Assembly (NCBI GenBank): GCA_947493325.1
Contig: CANLQI010000001.1
Coordinates: forward strand, 562,501 to 626,500
DNA from: an uncultured Sphingomonadaceae bacterium
GTDB taxonomy: Bacteria; Pseudomonadota; Alphaproteobacteria; Sphingomonadales; Sphingomonadaceae
DNA length: 64,000 bases
Direction of reading: 5' to 3'
In this document: positions 54,351-63,987 of the stretch, piece after piece
Numbering within the stretch: the first letter of the stretch is position 1
How the letters are laid out: every line of letters starts with the position of its first letter
The notes under the pieces: model-generated
Told to the model about the DNA's origin: nothing
Databases searched by the model: none
The model's input: only the letters and a program-made list of their open reading frames with translations
Position numbers and translations under genes: made by a program

Positions 54351-55457
54351 ATGAATTCCGATCTACTTCCAGAGGGGCTGCAGGACAGTCTGCCGCCTTA
54401 TGCAGAAGCGATGGCGGATGCACGGCGTGCGATGATGGATGCGCTGGCCAGCCATGGCTATGACCGGATACAGCCGCCGATGGTGGAATATGAACGCTCG
54501 CTGGGCAGCCGTATGGATGGGGTGCAGCGCGACCATATGTTCCGTTTTGTTGACCCGGTGTCACTGCGCACATTGGCGCTCCGGTCGGATATCACGGTGC
54601 AGATCGGCCGTATTGCCAGCACGGGGCTGGCTGCCGCGTCCAGGCCATTGCGGATAAGCTATTGCGGTCCCGTGCTGAAAATACGTGCGGATCAGTTGGA
54701 ACCCGAGCGCGAACGTACCCAATTGGGCGCGGAACTCGTGGGCAATGATAGCGTTGCTGCGGCAACCGAAATTGTAAGCGTCGCCATCGAAGCATTAAAA
54801 GCGGCAGGCGTGCAAAATATCAGCGTGGATTTCACGCTGCCCGATCTGGTGGATACCCTTGCGGGCTCTGCATTCCCGTTGGAGGCCAGTCAAATCGATG
54901 CAGTCCGCAGGGAGCTGGATGCAAAGGATGCGGGCGGCATCGCGGCATTGGGCGCAGATGCATATCTGCCGCTGCTTTACGCGGCGGGCCCCATTGATGA
55001 TGCGCTGAAAAAACTGACCAATATTGATGCAGGCGGGGCGCTGGCCGGCCGCATTAAAGCGCTGCGTACAATTGCGGGGACGATAGGCGGCGATATTGGC
55101 GTGACGCTTGATCCGACAGAGCGGCACGGATTCGAATATCAAAGCTGGCTGGGCTTTTCGATTTTTGCGGAAGGCTATACCGGCGCATTGGGGCGCGGCG
55201 GTACATATGCCATCAAACGCCATGACGGCTCGGCCGAAGTGGCGACCGGTTTCTCGCTGTATCCCGACCCGCTCAGCAACGCATCGCAAATGGCAAAGCC
55301 ACGCAAACTGTTCCTGCCCTTTGGCCATGCCCCTGAAATCGCAGCGCAAATGCGGGAAGCCGGTTGGCGCACTGTTGCCGCGCTTGATGCAGATGACGAT
55401 GCGCAGGCATTGGGCTGCAGCCATATTCTGAACGGCGATACTGCCGAAACTCTATGA
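54351..55457 (+). CDS. hisZ: ATP phosphoribosyltransferase regulatory subunit HisZ
   Basis: 368 residues of class II aminoacyl-tRNA synthetase-like fold (HisRS paralogue). DLLPEGLQDSLPPYAEAMADARRAMMDALASHGYDRIQPPMVEYE, DHMFRFVDPVSLRTLALRSDITVQIGRIAS and LSYCGPVL are HisZ motifs; the HisRS anticodon domain is missing. It works with the short HisG, not seen in the window. It lies between serA and purA, as in other sphingomonads. Confidence 0.94.
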   Translation: MNSDLLPEGLQDSLPPYAEAMADARRAMMDALASHGYDRIQPPMVEYERSLGSRMDGVQRDHMFRFVDPVSLRTLALRSDITVQIGRIASTGLAAASRPLRISYCGPVLKIRADQLEPERERTQLGAELVGNDSVAAATEIVSVAIEALKAAGVQNISVDFTLPDLVDTLAGSAFPLEASQIDAVRRELDAKDAGGIAALGADAYLPLLYAAGPIDDALKKLTNIDAGGALAGRIKALRTIAGTIGGDIGVTLDPTERHGFEYQSWLGFSIFAEGYTGALGRGGTYAIKRHDGSAEVATGFSLYPDPLSNASQMAKPRKLFLPFGHAPEIAAQMREAGWRTVAALDADDDAQALGCSHILNGDTAETL

Positions 55458-55560
55458 CTGAACTGGATTGACTGGACGGGCATTTGCAGGTGGACGCAGA
55501 TATGCTGTGACGATACACAGGCCATTGCTTCCCACCTGATTAAGACAAAGGATTTTCAAC

Positions 55561-56850
55561 TTGGCAAATGTGACTGTAATTGGCGCGCAATGGGGTGATG
55601 AGGGCAAGGGCAAGATTGTCGACTGGCTCGCGCATCAGGCTGATGCAGTGGTGCGTTTTCAGGGCGGGCATAATGCGGGCCATACGCTGGTTGTCGGTGA
55701 TGAAGTGTATAAACTGTCACTGCTGCCATCGGGCATCGTGCGCGGCACATTGTCCATTATCGGCAATGGCGTCGTGCTCGACCCCTGGGCATTGAAGGCC
55801 GAAACAGAAAAACTGCGCGGGCAGGGCGTCGAAATCAGTGCGGACAATCTGGCGATAGCCGATAACTGCGCGCTGATTCTGCCCTTTCACCGCGACCTTG
55901 ATGCGCTGCGCGAAGATGCAAGCGGCGAGGGCAAGATTGGCACCACGCGGCGCGGTATTGGTCCGGCGTATGAGGATAAGGTGGGCCGCCGCGCGATCCG
56001 TGTGTGTGACCTTGCGCATCTGGATGATCTGGGGGCCCAGCTCGACCGGCTGTGCGCGCATCACAATGCATTGCGTGCGGGTTTTGGCGAAGACCCGATC
56101 GACCGTGATCGGCTGGTGGACGAACTGCGCGAAATTGCCGATTTCGTTCTGGAATTCGCGCAGCCTGTCTGGAAACGGCTGAATGAAGTGCGCAAGGCGG
56201 GCGCGCGCATTTTGTTCGAAGGCGCACAGGGCGTGCTGCTGGATGTCGATCACGGCACCTATCCGTTCGTGACATCGTCCAATACCATTTCCGGCACCGC
56301 GGCAAGCGGCAGCGGCCTTGGCCCGTCCGCAACCGGCTTTGTGCTGGGTATCGTGAAAGCCTACACCACGCGCGTGGGTTCAGGACCTTTCCCAACCGAG
56401 TTGGAGGATGAAACCGGACAGCGGCTGGGCGAGCGGGGCCATGAATTCGGCACCGTGACAGGGCGGCAGCGCCGCTGCGGCTGGTTCGATGCCGTGCTGG
56501 TGCGGCAGGCATGCGCGGTGTCGGGCGTAACCGGTATTGCGCTCACAAAGCTGGATGTTCTGGACGGCTTTGAGAAGCTGCGCATCTGTACGGGCTACCG
56601 GCTGCACGGGAAAATCCTCGATTATTTCCCGGCCAATGCCAATGACCAGGCGGCGGCCGAACCGATTTACGAGGAAATTGACGGTTGGTCCGAAACCACC
56701 GCCGGCGCGCGCAGCTGGGTCGATCTGCCTGCACAGGCCATCAAATATATCAAACGCGTCGAAGAACTGATCCAATGCCCCGTGGCGCTGGTTTCCACCT
56801 CGCCGGAGCGCAAGGATACAATATTGGTGAAAGATCCGTTTGGTGACTAG
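55561..56850 (+). CDS. purA: Adenylosuccinate synthetase
   Basis: 429 residues. [17 protein letters not shown] (catalytic D, phosphate loop), [49 protein letters not shown] and [12 protein letters not shown] (IMP loop) are diagnostic. It forms adenylosuccinate from IMP, Asp and GTP. TTG at 55561 is the start, with AAAGGATTTTC upstream. Confidence 0.97.
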   Translation: MANVTVIGAQWGDEGKGKIVDWLAHQADAVVRFQGGHNAGHTLVVGDEVYKLSLLPSGIVRGTLSIIGNGVVLDPWALKAETEKLRGQGVEISADNLAIADNCALILPFHRDLDALREDASGEGKIGTTRRGIGPAYEDKVGRRAIRVCDLAHLDDLGAQLDRLCAHHNALRAGFGEDPIDRDRLVDELREIADFVLEFAQPVWKRLNEVRKAGARILFEGAQGVLLDVDHGTYPFVTSSNTISGTAASGSGLGPSATGFVLGIVKAYTTRVGSGPFPTELEDETGQRLGERGHEFGTVTGRQRRCGWFDAVLVRQACAVSGVTGIALTKLDVLDGFEKLRICTGYRLHGKILDYFPANANDQAAAEPIYEEIDGWSETTAGARSWVDLPAQAIKYIKRVEELIQCPVALVSTSPERKDTILVKDPFGD

Positions 56851-57053
56851 ACCTCTGTACGATTTTTCGCGGTGAGAAGGGATGGATAGCGTAACCTGCC
56901 TGCCACAAGATTGATCGTAATCGGATGTATCTTGGCATCTTAACCTGTTATACGGATTGAATTACTTCGCAAATTGCTGAATGAATATCGGGAAGCTGCT
57001 GTGCAGTTTCGGATAACATTGCGTTCTTCAACAATATTATAGCGCGGGGCATT

Positions 57054-58022
57054 ATGAGCGACCAAGAAGATATCAGTTATGATGGCAATGCTGTCAAATC
57101 GGCCATTATTATTTCCAATCGCCCAGATATAGCCGCTAATATATCAGAAGACCTAAGCATAGCGGGTGGCCGCACAATCGGGCCGTATAGCGTTCAGGAT
57201 GTGCTGGCTGATCCCGATATCTGCCATGGTACGCAGGCTGTCATCATGGACATTGATTCGGACGATGCGGCGACAATGCGTGTGCTGCACGATATTGCGG
57301 CACGCAATACGGCGAGAGAGCGTGAAATGACAATCATAACCGAACTGCCTTTTCTGGACGCAATATATGGCGCGCTGTCTCAGACAACGGCACATATCAT
57401 AATCGGGCAAAATCAGGCGGAACGCATTGTAACATTTGCAACGATGCTCCTGTCCGTGCCGCAAGCCGGTCGTGCGCCATCGCATAATAACCGCGATAAC
57501 GAATTGCAGCGGATAACGCATCAGGTCACTGTTATTGCCAAGCGGCTGGCCGAACTGTCCAATGTCTCAGAGACAGGAAGCTCTGATAGTTTTGCCCGCG
57601 AAAATGAATCCGGATACCGTGAAGAGGGAGAGGGATCAGGCAAGGGGCTGATGGATGAAACAGATGCGGCGGAAGAAAGCATGCTACAAAATGTGCGGGA
57701 TATTTTGCGCGCCCGCCGCCTGCGGGAACGTTTTTTCGATGCCGGATTATTTGCCGATCCTGCTTGGGATATGCTGCTGGATATGATGGCAGCGCATCTT
57801 GATAACAGCCGCGTGTCCGTTTCAAGCCTGTGTATTGCCGCTTATGTGCCGCCAACAACGGCCTTGCGGTGGATCAAAGTGATGACAGAGCAAGGAATTT
57901 TTGAACGTCGCGCCGATAGTGAAGATGGACGCAGGGTATTTGTTGCTCTGTCGGATAATGCATATCGTGCCATGCAGGATTATTTGCGCACGTTGCAAAA
58001 ACAAAAATTAATCACTGTGTAG
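57054..58022 (+). CDS. Winged-helix regulator with receiver-like N-terminus, unknown
   Basis: 322 residues. The N-terminal half (about 12-135) has alternating strands and helices (SAIIISNRPDIAANISEDLSIAG, AVIMDIDSDDAATMRVLHDIAA, MTIITELPFLDAIYG, HIIIGQNQAERIVTFATMLL), like a degenerate receiver domain. The middle 150-215 is polar and acidic. The C-terminal 225-318 forms a MarR-like winged helix (FADPAWDMLLDMMAAHLDNSRVSVSSLCIAAYVPPTTALRWIKVMTEQGIFERRADSEDGRRVFVALS). It resembles the wHTH domain found in sphingomonad regulators. It may be a single-protein regulator lacking a phosphorylation site. Precedes tRNA-Val. Confidence 0.7.
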   Translation: MSDQEDISYDGNAVKSAIIISNRPDIAANISEDLSIAGGRTIGPYSVQDVLADPDICHGTQAVIMDIDSDDAATMRVLHDIAARNTAREREMTIITELPFLDAIYGALSQTTAHIIIGQNQAERIVTFATMLLSVPQAGRAPSHNNRDNELQRITHQVTVIAKRLAELSNVSETGSSDSFARENESGYREEGEGSGKGLMDETDAAEESMLQNVRDILRARRLRERFFDAGLFADPAWDMLLDMMAAHLDNSRVSVSSLCIAAYVPPTTALRWIKVMTEQGIFERRADSEDGRRVFVALSDNAYRAMQDYLRTLQKQKLITV

Positions 58023-58134
58023 CAGTGCCACGATTGAGCGATGTTATCTCCCATGATATGAAAGAAAATGAAGCCGTTTGGCATTAGGGGGTTGCCAAGC
58101 CCAGAAAACTTTGGCAATTGGCGCTTCCCCATGG

Positions 58135-58210
<76 letters not shown>

Positions 58211-58275
58211 TATTCTTCTTACCATCAAAACTGTGCGCCGATCACGTCAGCAAGGCGTTTTGTCCTTTGGAGCCT

Positions 58276-58440
58276 TTAGGCATATTCTTCTTTCAACTCG
58301 TCCATGCGCGAGTTAACTTTATTCTCAAAGAATTGATCATTCTCAAAATTCTTTCGCTTCACAAAGGCCAACGGTTCAAAACCATTGTCAGTGCGCCTGC
58401 CGATCATAATTCCGCCATCGCTCTTTTCTAAACTAAACAT
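58276..58440 (-). CDS. Small hypothetical protein (54 aa)
   Basis: 54 codons with GGAGACACA just before the ATG at 58440. MFSLEKSDGGIMIGRRTDNGFEPLAFVKRKNFENDQFFENKVNSRMDELKEEYA is mixed polar, soluble and lacks a signal. I do not recognise it. Its composition and RBS are consistent with a real but uncharacterised gene near tRNA-Val. Confidence 0.45.
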   Translation of the reverse strand: MFSLEKSDGGIMIGRRTDNGFEPLAFVKRKNFENDQFFENKVNSRMDELKEEYA

Positions 58441-58605
58441 TGTGTCTCCATTGCTCTTCGCTAGGAATAACATAGGGATTGCCGGAAAGCAGTTCAAATT
58501 CCAAACTGACCCACTACCCAAAATTGTGTCAGTTTGCCTTTTCAAAGGAATCGTGGCATACCCATGCTGCCCAGTATAATGGTTTTGAGAGGACAGGTTA
58601 GGCAC

Positions 58606-58821
58606 ATGTTGAAGCGGGGAGCATATCTACTGGCACTATCGGTTCTGGTTTCCGGAACATCTGTGGCTGCATCTGAAAATGACGATTGTCCCAAGGAAAA
58701 GCGTCTTTTGCAGCTGAGCGCGCTCGAACAGGTGCTGGATGAAGTGGCGCTTTCAGACGAGAAAAAGCGCACATCCAAGCGCCAGAAGTGCAAGAAAACA
58801 AAGCCGATTATCCTGATGTAA
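58606..58821 (+). CDS. Small exported protein (71 aa)
   Basis: 71 residues: signal segment KRGAYLLALSVLVSGTSVAASE, then a basic/acidic mature part with two Cys (NDDCPKEKRLL and RQKCKKTKP). No family recognised. The TAA stop lies inside the stem of a bidirectional terminator. It could be a periplasmic peptide. Confidence 0.5.
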   Translation: MLKRGAYLLALSVLVSGTSVAASENDDCPKEKRLLQLSALEQVLDEVALSDEKKRTSKRQKCKKTKPIILM

Positions 58822-58829
58822 TCGGCTTT
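58800..58829. terminator. Bidirectional terminator containing a stop codon
   Basis: AAAGCCGATTA (58800-58810) and TAATCGGCTTT (58819-58829) form an 11-bp perfect stem with an eight-base loop. The stop codon of the 58606 gene is in the right arm; the TlpA gene on the opposite strand ends at 58836. Confidence 0.75.
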
Positions 58830-58835
58830 CGGCCC

Positions 58836-59447
58836 CTACCCACCGGGGTTTGCCAGCGTTTCTTCAAGCAGAGCCGCCGCGCGCGCGCCATTCCAATCCA
58901 GACTGCCCGTCATCCGCCAGACTTCCTTGCCCTGCGCGTCATATAACACGGTAGTTGGCATAATGCCCGTTTTATACGCGAAGTTCAGTCCGTTGTCCGG
59001 GTCGAGAAACGGCCGGATATTTTTGAAGCCCGCCTCACTGAAATAGGGATCGACTACCTCTGCCCCCTGAATATCCTGCGACACTGTCAGAACCTGTAAC
59101 CGCTGCTTCTCGCGCTCTGCCAGTGCATCGAGCGTTGGCATTTCATGCACGCACGGCGCGCACCATGTCGCCCATAGGTTAACCAGCACCGGTTTGCCGG
59201 TATAGTCAGCCAGAGTCGTGGGCACGCCATCGGGGTCCTCAAACGACACATCGGGCATGGGCGCTCCGCGCTGCGAGATATCCAGATTCCCGCTGGCGCT
59301 GCCCGCTGCATTTTCATCATTAATGACGATTCTGGTGCGTTCGCCTTGCTCCGCTTCGCCGGATTGCGTATCGCAGGCGCAAAGCGTGGCCAAAAGGCAC
59401 GCCGATGCCGCAACCGTAAACGAAGGTGATCCGTTCAATATGCGCAA
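58836..59447 (-). CDS. TlpA/ResA-like thioredoxin-fold lipoprotein or exported protein
   Basis: About 203 residues from the chosen start. The thioredoxin fold (about 75-200) has [25 protein letters not shown] (WCAPC redox motif) and [17 protein letters not shown] with the cis-Pro. It likely reduces disulfides or serves cytochrome c maturation in the periplasm. Upstream is a hydrophobic export segment ([12 protein letters not shown]). No ATG suits the export signal: TTG 59447 or 59438 fit, ATGs at 59504 and 59537 lie in argH. Either way the 5' end overlaps argH. Confidence 0.8.
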   Translation of the reverse strand: MRILNGSPSFTVAASACLLATLCACDTQSGEAEQGERTRIVINDENAAGSASGNLDISQRGAPMPDVSFEDPDGVPTTLADYTGKPVLVNLWATWCAPCVHEMPTLDALAEREKQRLQVLTVSQDIQGAEVVDPYFSEAGFKNIRPFLDPDNGLNFAYKTGIMPTTVLYDAQGKEVWRMTGSLDWNGARAAALLEETLANPGG

Positions 59448-60843
59448 GTCAGACTCCAATACAATGTGGGGCGGCCGGTTTGCAGATGGTCCGTCCGCTA
59501 TCATGCGGGAGATAAATGCTTCTATCCCGTTCGACAAGGCTTTGTGGCGTCAGGATATCGAAGGATCGCTGGCCCATGTCGCCATGCTGGCGGCGCAGGA
59601 TATTATCACGCAGGATGAAGCGTCGCAGATTTCCAAGGGATTGAAACAGGTTGCGGCGGAATATGCGGCGGACGGCATAGATGAAAACTGGGATCTGGAA
59701 GATATCCATATGCATGTCGAGGCGCGGCTGACCGAGATTGCCGGGCCTGTCGCGGGCAAACTCCATACCGCGCGTTCCCGCAATGACCAGGTTGCAACCG
59801 ATTTCCGCCTGTGGGTGCGCGATGCAATGGATGCGGCGGATGCGGCGCTCGTACAATTGCAAAAGGCGCTGGTGGCCCGTGCAGACGAACATGCGGCATC
59901 GATCATGCCCGGCTTTACCCATTTACAGACAGCGCAGCCGGTAACACTTGGCCATCACCTGATGGCTTATTACGAGATGTTTGCCCGTGACCGGTCGCGT
60001 TTTGCCGATGCCCGCAAACGCCTTAACCAATGTCCGCTGGGCTCGGCTGCCTTGGCGGGCACGGGTTTTGATATCGACCGCGATGCCACGGCGGCAAAGC
60101 TTGGCTTTGATGGCCCCACGCGCAATTCGCTGGACGCGGTGTCCGACCGTGACTTCGCGCTCGATTACCTGAATGCAGCGGCGCAGTGCAGTCTGCACCT
60201 GTCACGGCTGGCGGAGGAAATGATCATCTGGGCCAGCCAGCCTTTCGGGTTTATATCGTTGCCCGACAGTTTTTCGACCGGATCCTCCATCATGCCGCAA
60301 AAACGCAATCCCGATGCTGCCGAGCTGGTGCGCGGCCATGCGGGGCGGATTATCGGATCGCTGAATGCGCTGATGATTACCATGAAAGGCCTGCCGCTCG
60401 CCTATTCCAAGGATATGCAGGACGACAAGCCGCCGGTGTTTGAAGCGGAGGGTTTGTTTACGCTCTCGCTTGCGGCCATGACAGGCATGGTGGCGCAAAC
60501 CACGTTTAATACGGGCCGTATGCGCGAAGCGGCGGAGCTTGGCTATGCCACGGCCACCGACCTTGCCGACTGGCTGGTGCGCAGCGCCAATATTCCGTTT
60601 CGTGAAGCGCACCATATTACCGGCGCAGCGGTCAAGCTGGCGGAAAGCAGGGGCTGTGCGCTCGATGCGCTGAGCATTGCCGAATTGCAGGAGATCGACG
60701 CGCGTATCACGGATGATGTGTACCAGGCGCTCTCGGTTGATGCATCGGTGGCGAGCCGCAACAGTTTTGGCGGAACCGCGCCGGATGCCGTAAAGGCCCG
60801 CACCGCGCAAGCACGCGCACTATTGGGAATGGAAAGCAAATGA
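59440..60843 (+). CDS. argH: Argininosuccinate lyase
   Basis: 467 residues. [46 protein letters not shown] and [19 protein letters not shown] (fumarase/ASL signature) are clear. It catalyses the last step of arginine synthesis. The frame is open from 59218, but ATG 59440, after AAGGTGATCC, gives the family's N-terminus. The 5' end overlaps that of the TlpA gene on the other strand. Confidence 0.96.
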   Translation: MRKSDSNTMWGGRFADGPSAIMREINASIPFDKALWRQDIEGSLAHVAMLAAQDIITQDEASQISKGLKQVAAEYAADGIDENWDLEDIHMHVEARLTEIAGPVAGKLHTARSRNDQVATDFRLWVRDAMDAADAALVQLQKALVARADEHAASIMPGFTHLQTAQPVTLGHHLMAYYEMFARDRSRFADARKRLNQCPLGSAALAGTGFDIDRDATAAKLGFDGPTRNSLDAVSDRDFALDYLNAAAQCSLHLSRLAEEMIIWASQPFGFISLPDSFSTGSSIMPQKRNPDAAELVRGHAGRIIGSLNALMITMKGLPLAYSKDMQDDKPPVFEAEGLFTLSLAAMTGMVAQTTFNTGRMREAAELGYATATDLADWLVRSANIPFREAHHITGAAVKLAESRGCALDALSIAELQEIDARITDDVYQALSVDASVASRNSFGGTAPDAVKARTAQARALLGMESK

Positions 60844-60865
60844 TTTTTGTGGCAGATATGCGCTT

Positions 60866-61114
60866 ATGACACGGATGAAACAGATTTTATGGATTGGCGC
60901 CGCGGCTCTGACGGTGACGGCATGCGGCAACCGTACCGAGCTTAAGCCGCTGGCGGGCAAGAACCTGCCCGTTGCGCCGCGCGGTGCGGAAGCGCCCAAA
61001 AAACCATCCGAGCTGCTGGAGCCTTCCACCCAGGCGCGGCCGGAACGCAATGTCGAACTGCTACGGCGCAGTGAAGAGCGTGAGGATGACGAATTTGATC
61101 TGCCGCCCGAATAG
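60866..61114 (+). CDS. Small lipoprotein, LptM (YifL)-like
   Basis: 82 residues. Lipoprotein signal KQILWIGAAALTVTACGN, then a short polar tail (GKNLPVAPRGAEAPKKPSELLEPSTQARPERNVELL...). It matches the size and LxxCG...L pattern of LptM/YifL, which promotes LPS translocon (LptD) maturation. Its place directly before lysA also fits. Possible alternative: an unrelated small lipoprotein. Confidence 0.65.
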   Translation: MTRMKQILWIGAAALTVTACGNRTELKPLAGKNLPVAPRGAEAPKKPSELLEPSTQARPERNVELLRRSEEREDDEFDLPPE

Positions 61115-61153
61115 GCAGTCTGATATTTCCCGATATTGAACGGACCCAATACT

Positions 61154-62440
61154 ATGGATCATTTCCAGTTGCAAAATGGCGTCCTGCATGCCGAAAATGT
61201 GGCGCTTCCCGATATTGCCGAGGCTGTGGGTACGCCGGTGTATATCTATTCGCGCGCCACGTTACAGCGGCATGCGCGCGTGTTTCGCGATGCCCTGTCG
61301 GCTTGCTCCGATGCGCATCTGGCATTTGCCGTCAAAGCCAACCCCAATCTTGCCGTTCTGAAAGTGCTGGCATCCGAAGGCTATGGCGCCGATGTCGTGT
61401 CGGGCGGCGAAATGGTGCGGGCATTGAAGGCGGGCATGCGGGCAGAGGATATTGTTTTTTCAGGCGTCGGTAAAACCGGCGATGAAATGGCGCGCGCGCT
61501 GGATGCAAAGATCGGCCAGTTCAATATTGAATCCGAAGAGGAGGGCGCTGAACTCGCGGCCATTGCTGCTGCCAAAGGCTGCATAGCGCAGGCTGCACTG
61601 CGCGTTAACCCCGATGTCGATGCGGGCACACATGGCAAAATCTCCACGGGCAAGGCAGAGAATAAATTCGGCGTGCCGATTCGTGAAGCCGCGGCCATTT
61701 ATGCGCGTCTGGCCACTATGGAGGGCCTCAACATGCGCGGCGTGGCGATGCATATTGGCAGTCAGCTGGGCAGTCTTGACCCGCTGGAGGCGGCATTTGT
61801 GCGGCTCGGCGCGCTGATTGCCGACATTCGCGGCAACGGGCAATCTGTCACCCATGCCGATCTGGGTGGCGGTCTGGGCGTGCCGTATCGTCCGGGCGAA
61901 AGCCCGCCAAGTCCCGCCGATTATGGCGGAATGGTGGGGCGGATTACGAAAGACTGGGACGTGCGCTTGATGTTTGAGCCGGGCCGCGTGATTGCCGGCA
62001 ATGCGGGCGTGCTGCTCACCAAGGTGATCCGGGTGAAGCCGGGCGCGGTCAATCCGTTTATCATCGTCGATGCGGCGATGAATGACCTGGCGCGGCCCGC
62101 ATTATATGAAGCCTATCATGATTTTGCGGCGGTGCAGCCGGACGGCGCGCGTTTTACCGCCAATATCGTGGGGCCCGTGTGCGAAACCGGCGATACATTT
62201 GCCATGGGCCGCGAAACCGATGTGATGCAGGCGGGCGATCTGGCGATATTCCGCACTGCGGGCGCTTATGGCGCGACCATGGCGAGCACCTATAACAGCC
62301 GCGATCTGGTCCCCGAAGTGCTGGTCGATGGCGACCGTTATGCCGTGGTGGCGGACCGTATCATGGCGGGCACGGTGATGGACGCGGAGCGCGTGCCCGA
62401 ATGGCTTTTGGACAAAGATATGGACGGGGGCGATGCATAG
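61154..62440 (+). CDS. lysA: Diaminopimelate decarboxylase
   Basis: 428 residues, PLP fold-type III. K61 in LAFAVKANPNLAVL binds PLP. SGGEMVRALKAG, FSGVGKT, NPDVDAGTHGKISTGKAENKFG, HIGSQLG, the Gly-rich LGGGLGVPY and PVCETGD with the catalytic Cys are all present. It forms lysine. The start is ATG 61154; a TTG at 61136 is possible. Overlaps the next gene by 8 bases. Confidence 0.96.
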   Translation: MDHFQLQNGVLHAENVALPDIAEAVGTPVYIYSRATLQRHARVFRDALSACSDAHLAFAVKANPNLAVLKVLASEGYGADVVSGGEMVRALKAGMRAEDIVFSGVGKTGDEMARALDAKIGQFNIESEEEGAELAAIAAAKGCIAQAALRVNPDVDAGTHGKISTGKAENKFGVPIREAAAIYARLATMEGLNMRGVAMHIGSQLGSLDPLEAAFVRLGALIADIRGNGQSVTHADLGGGLGVPYRPGESPPSPADYGGMVGRITKDWDVRLMFEPGRVIAGNAGVLLTKVIRVKPGAVNPFIIVDAAMNDLARPALYEAYHDFAAVQPDGARFTANIVGPVCETGDTFAMGRETDVMQAGDLAIFRTAGAYGATMASTYNSRDLVPEVLVDGDRYAVVADRIMAGTVMDAERVPEWLLDKDMDGGDA

Positions 62441-63212
62441 CTCGCCCTTTTTTCTGCGGTTAAATGGCAAGCCAGTCATTCTGCTCGGCGATGGCGAGGC
62501 GGCCGCGGCGAAGCGGCGGCTGCTGGAACGCGGCGGCGCGGTGATTGTCGGTGAGGAAAATACCGAAGCGCGCCTTGCGATGGTGGCGATAGACGATGAG
62601 GCGGAAGCGGTGGCGGCGACCGAGCGGCTGAAAGCGCGCGGCCTGCTGGTCAATGCGGTGGATCGGCCTGCACTGTGCGATTTCACCACCCCTGCGATTA
62701 TTGACCGCGATACGGTTTTGCTGGCCATGGGGACAGGCGGGGCCTCGGCGGGTCTTGCCAAGGCGCTGCGGCAACGGTTTGAAGCGCTGCTGCCACCGAC
62801 ACTCGGCGAGCTTGCCGATGCGCTATTTGCCGCGCGTGATGCGATCAAGGCGAAATGGCCCGAAGCCGATGCCCGCCGCCGCGCAATTGATGCGGCCTTG
62901 CAGCCGGGCGGGGCGCTTGATCCGCTTGTGGCGCATGACAAAGACGCCGTGGCGCGCTGGCTGAAAAATCCTGACATGCCCCAGCAATCGGGACAGTTCA
63001 CCATTGTGCTGCGCAGCGATGATCCTGATGACCTGACCATCCGCGAAGCGCGCCTGCTGGGCAGTGCGGACAGGGTATTTTATGACGCAGATGTACCGCG
63101 CGCGATACTGGACCGCATCCGCGCCGATGCATTGGTGCTGCCGATAGTGGATAAAGATACACAGCCAGCCGCGCGTGACGAGGTAGTGATTACGCTTTTG
63201 GCCAAGTCATAA
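62433..63212 (+). CDS. CysG N-terminal-type siroheme synthase with methyltransferase remnant
   Basis: 259 residues. LRLNGKPVILLGDGEAAAAKRRLLERGGA is the NAD-binding motif of precorrin-2 dehydrogenase/ferrochelatase (CysG N-terminus, Met8). NAVDRPALCDFTTPAIIDRDTVLLAMGTGGASAGLAKALRQRFEALLP is the dimerisation part. From ~200 the segment DPDDLTIREARLLGSADRVFYDADVPRAILDRIRADAL resembles the first ~45 residues of uroporphyrinogen methyltransferase, but the domain ends there. The SAM loop GxGxGD of that domain is lost. It presumably completes siroheme after a separate SUMT makes precorrin-2. Confidence 0.85.
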   Translation: MHSSPFFLRLNGKPVILLGDGEAAAAKRRLLERGGAVIVGEENTEARLAMVAIDDEAEAVAATERLKARGLLVNAVDRPALCDFTTPAIIDRDTVLLAMGTGGASAGLAKALRQRFEALLPPTLGELADALFAARDAIKAKWPEADARRRAIDAALQPGGALDPLVAHDKDAVARWLKNPDMPQQSGQFTIVLRSDDPDDLTIREARLLGSADRVFYDADVPRAILDRIRADALVLPIVDKDTQPAARDEVVITLLAKS

Positions 63213-63500
63213 GTATTCCTGCGAAAGCAGGAATCCAGAGCGGCACAGTGCCAGACTACCCTGGGTTCCTGCTTTCGCAGGAACACTGAATTAAGAACGC
63301 CGCCTTGCATCCAACCCGTCATCCTAAACCCCAACCGTCATCCTGAAACAAGTTGGCAATTATACCATTCCGACATGTAACTCGTCATTCCCGCTTTCGT
63401 GGGAATGACGAGAGAATGGTATAATTATCAAGCAGGTTCAGCACGACGGGCGGCATGCAATTGCATTCTCCATTGCGCTTGAAACTGCACGCTCCTATCT
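63213..63500. repeat. Repeat cluster between cysG-like and DUF2721 genes
   Basis: Contains ATTCCTGCGAAAGCAGGAAT (63214-63233), GTTCCTGCTTTCGCAGGAAC (63265-63284), degraded CGTCATCCTGAAACAAGTTGG (to 63354), and CGTCATTCCCGCTTTCGTGG-type palindrome (63383-63410). The last is flanked by inverted GGCAATTATACCATTC (63355) and GAATGGTATAATTATC (63414-63429). No ORF. Confidence 0.75.
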
Positions 63501-63528
63501 GATGACCCTTAACAAAGGAACAGAAGCG

Positions 63529-63987
63529 ATGATGCATATCGGTGCGGAGAATATATCGGGGCTTATTCAGCTGGCGATGGCGCCTGCTTTCCTGTTGGTC
63601 GCAATTGGTGCGGTGCTACAGCTTTTTGCAGGGCGTCTGGCGCGGGTTGTGGACCGCAGCCGTGTTCTCAAAACGGCCTATGCCGATACGGAAGGCAAGG
63701 AGCATGACCGCGTGGTGCAGGAACTGCGCGGGCTTAGCCGCCGGATGAAAATCGTCAATAGCGCGATCCTGATGGGCGTATGCGGCGCGATTACAATCGG
63801 GCTGTGCATTGTATCGCTGTTCACCATGGCGCTGTTTCAGATCAACCTGAGCATCGTTATTGCCGCCGGTTTCATTCTGGCGATGGGGTTTATGATAACA
63901 GGGCTGCTCTATTTCCTCGTCGAAGTAAGGCTGGCGAGTAGCAATGTCGCGGTTGAGACCCATTATCTGGAGCTGGACAAGCGATAG
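63529..63987 (+). CDS. DUF2721 membrane protein
   Basis: 152 residues with three helices. SGLIQLAMAPAFLLVAIGAVLQLFAGRLARVVDRSRVL is the DUF2721 start, followed by the charged loop and SRRMKIVNSAILMGVCGAITIGLCIV. Family role unknown. AAAGGAACAG precedes the ATG at 63529; another ATG at 63502 is possible. The stop is 13 bases from the end of the window. Confidence 0.85.
   Translation: MMHIGAENISGLIQLAMAPAFLLVAIGAVLQLFAGRLARVVDRSRVLKTAYADTEGKEHDRVVQELRGLSRRMKIVNSAILMGVCGAITIGLCIVSLFTMALFQINLSIVIAAGFILAMGFMITGLLYFLVEVRLASSNVAVETHYLELDKR

Noticed and set aside
62102-63040. 312-residue ORF on the minus strand
   Set aside because: Shadow of lysA and the cysG-like gene: Ser/Arg/Ala-rich, no motif, wholly antisense to well-supported genes.
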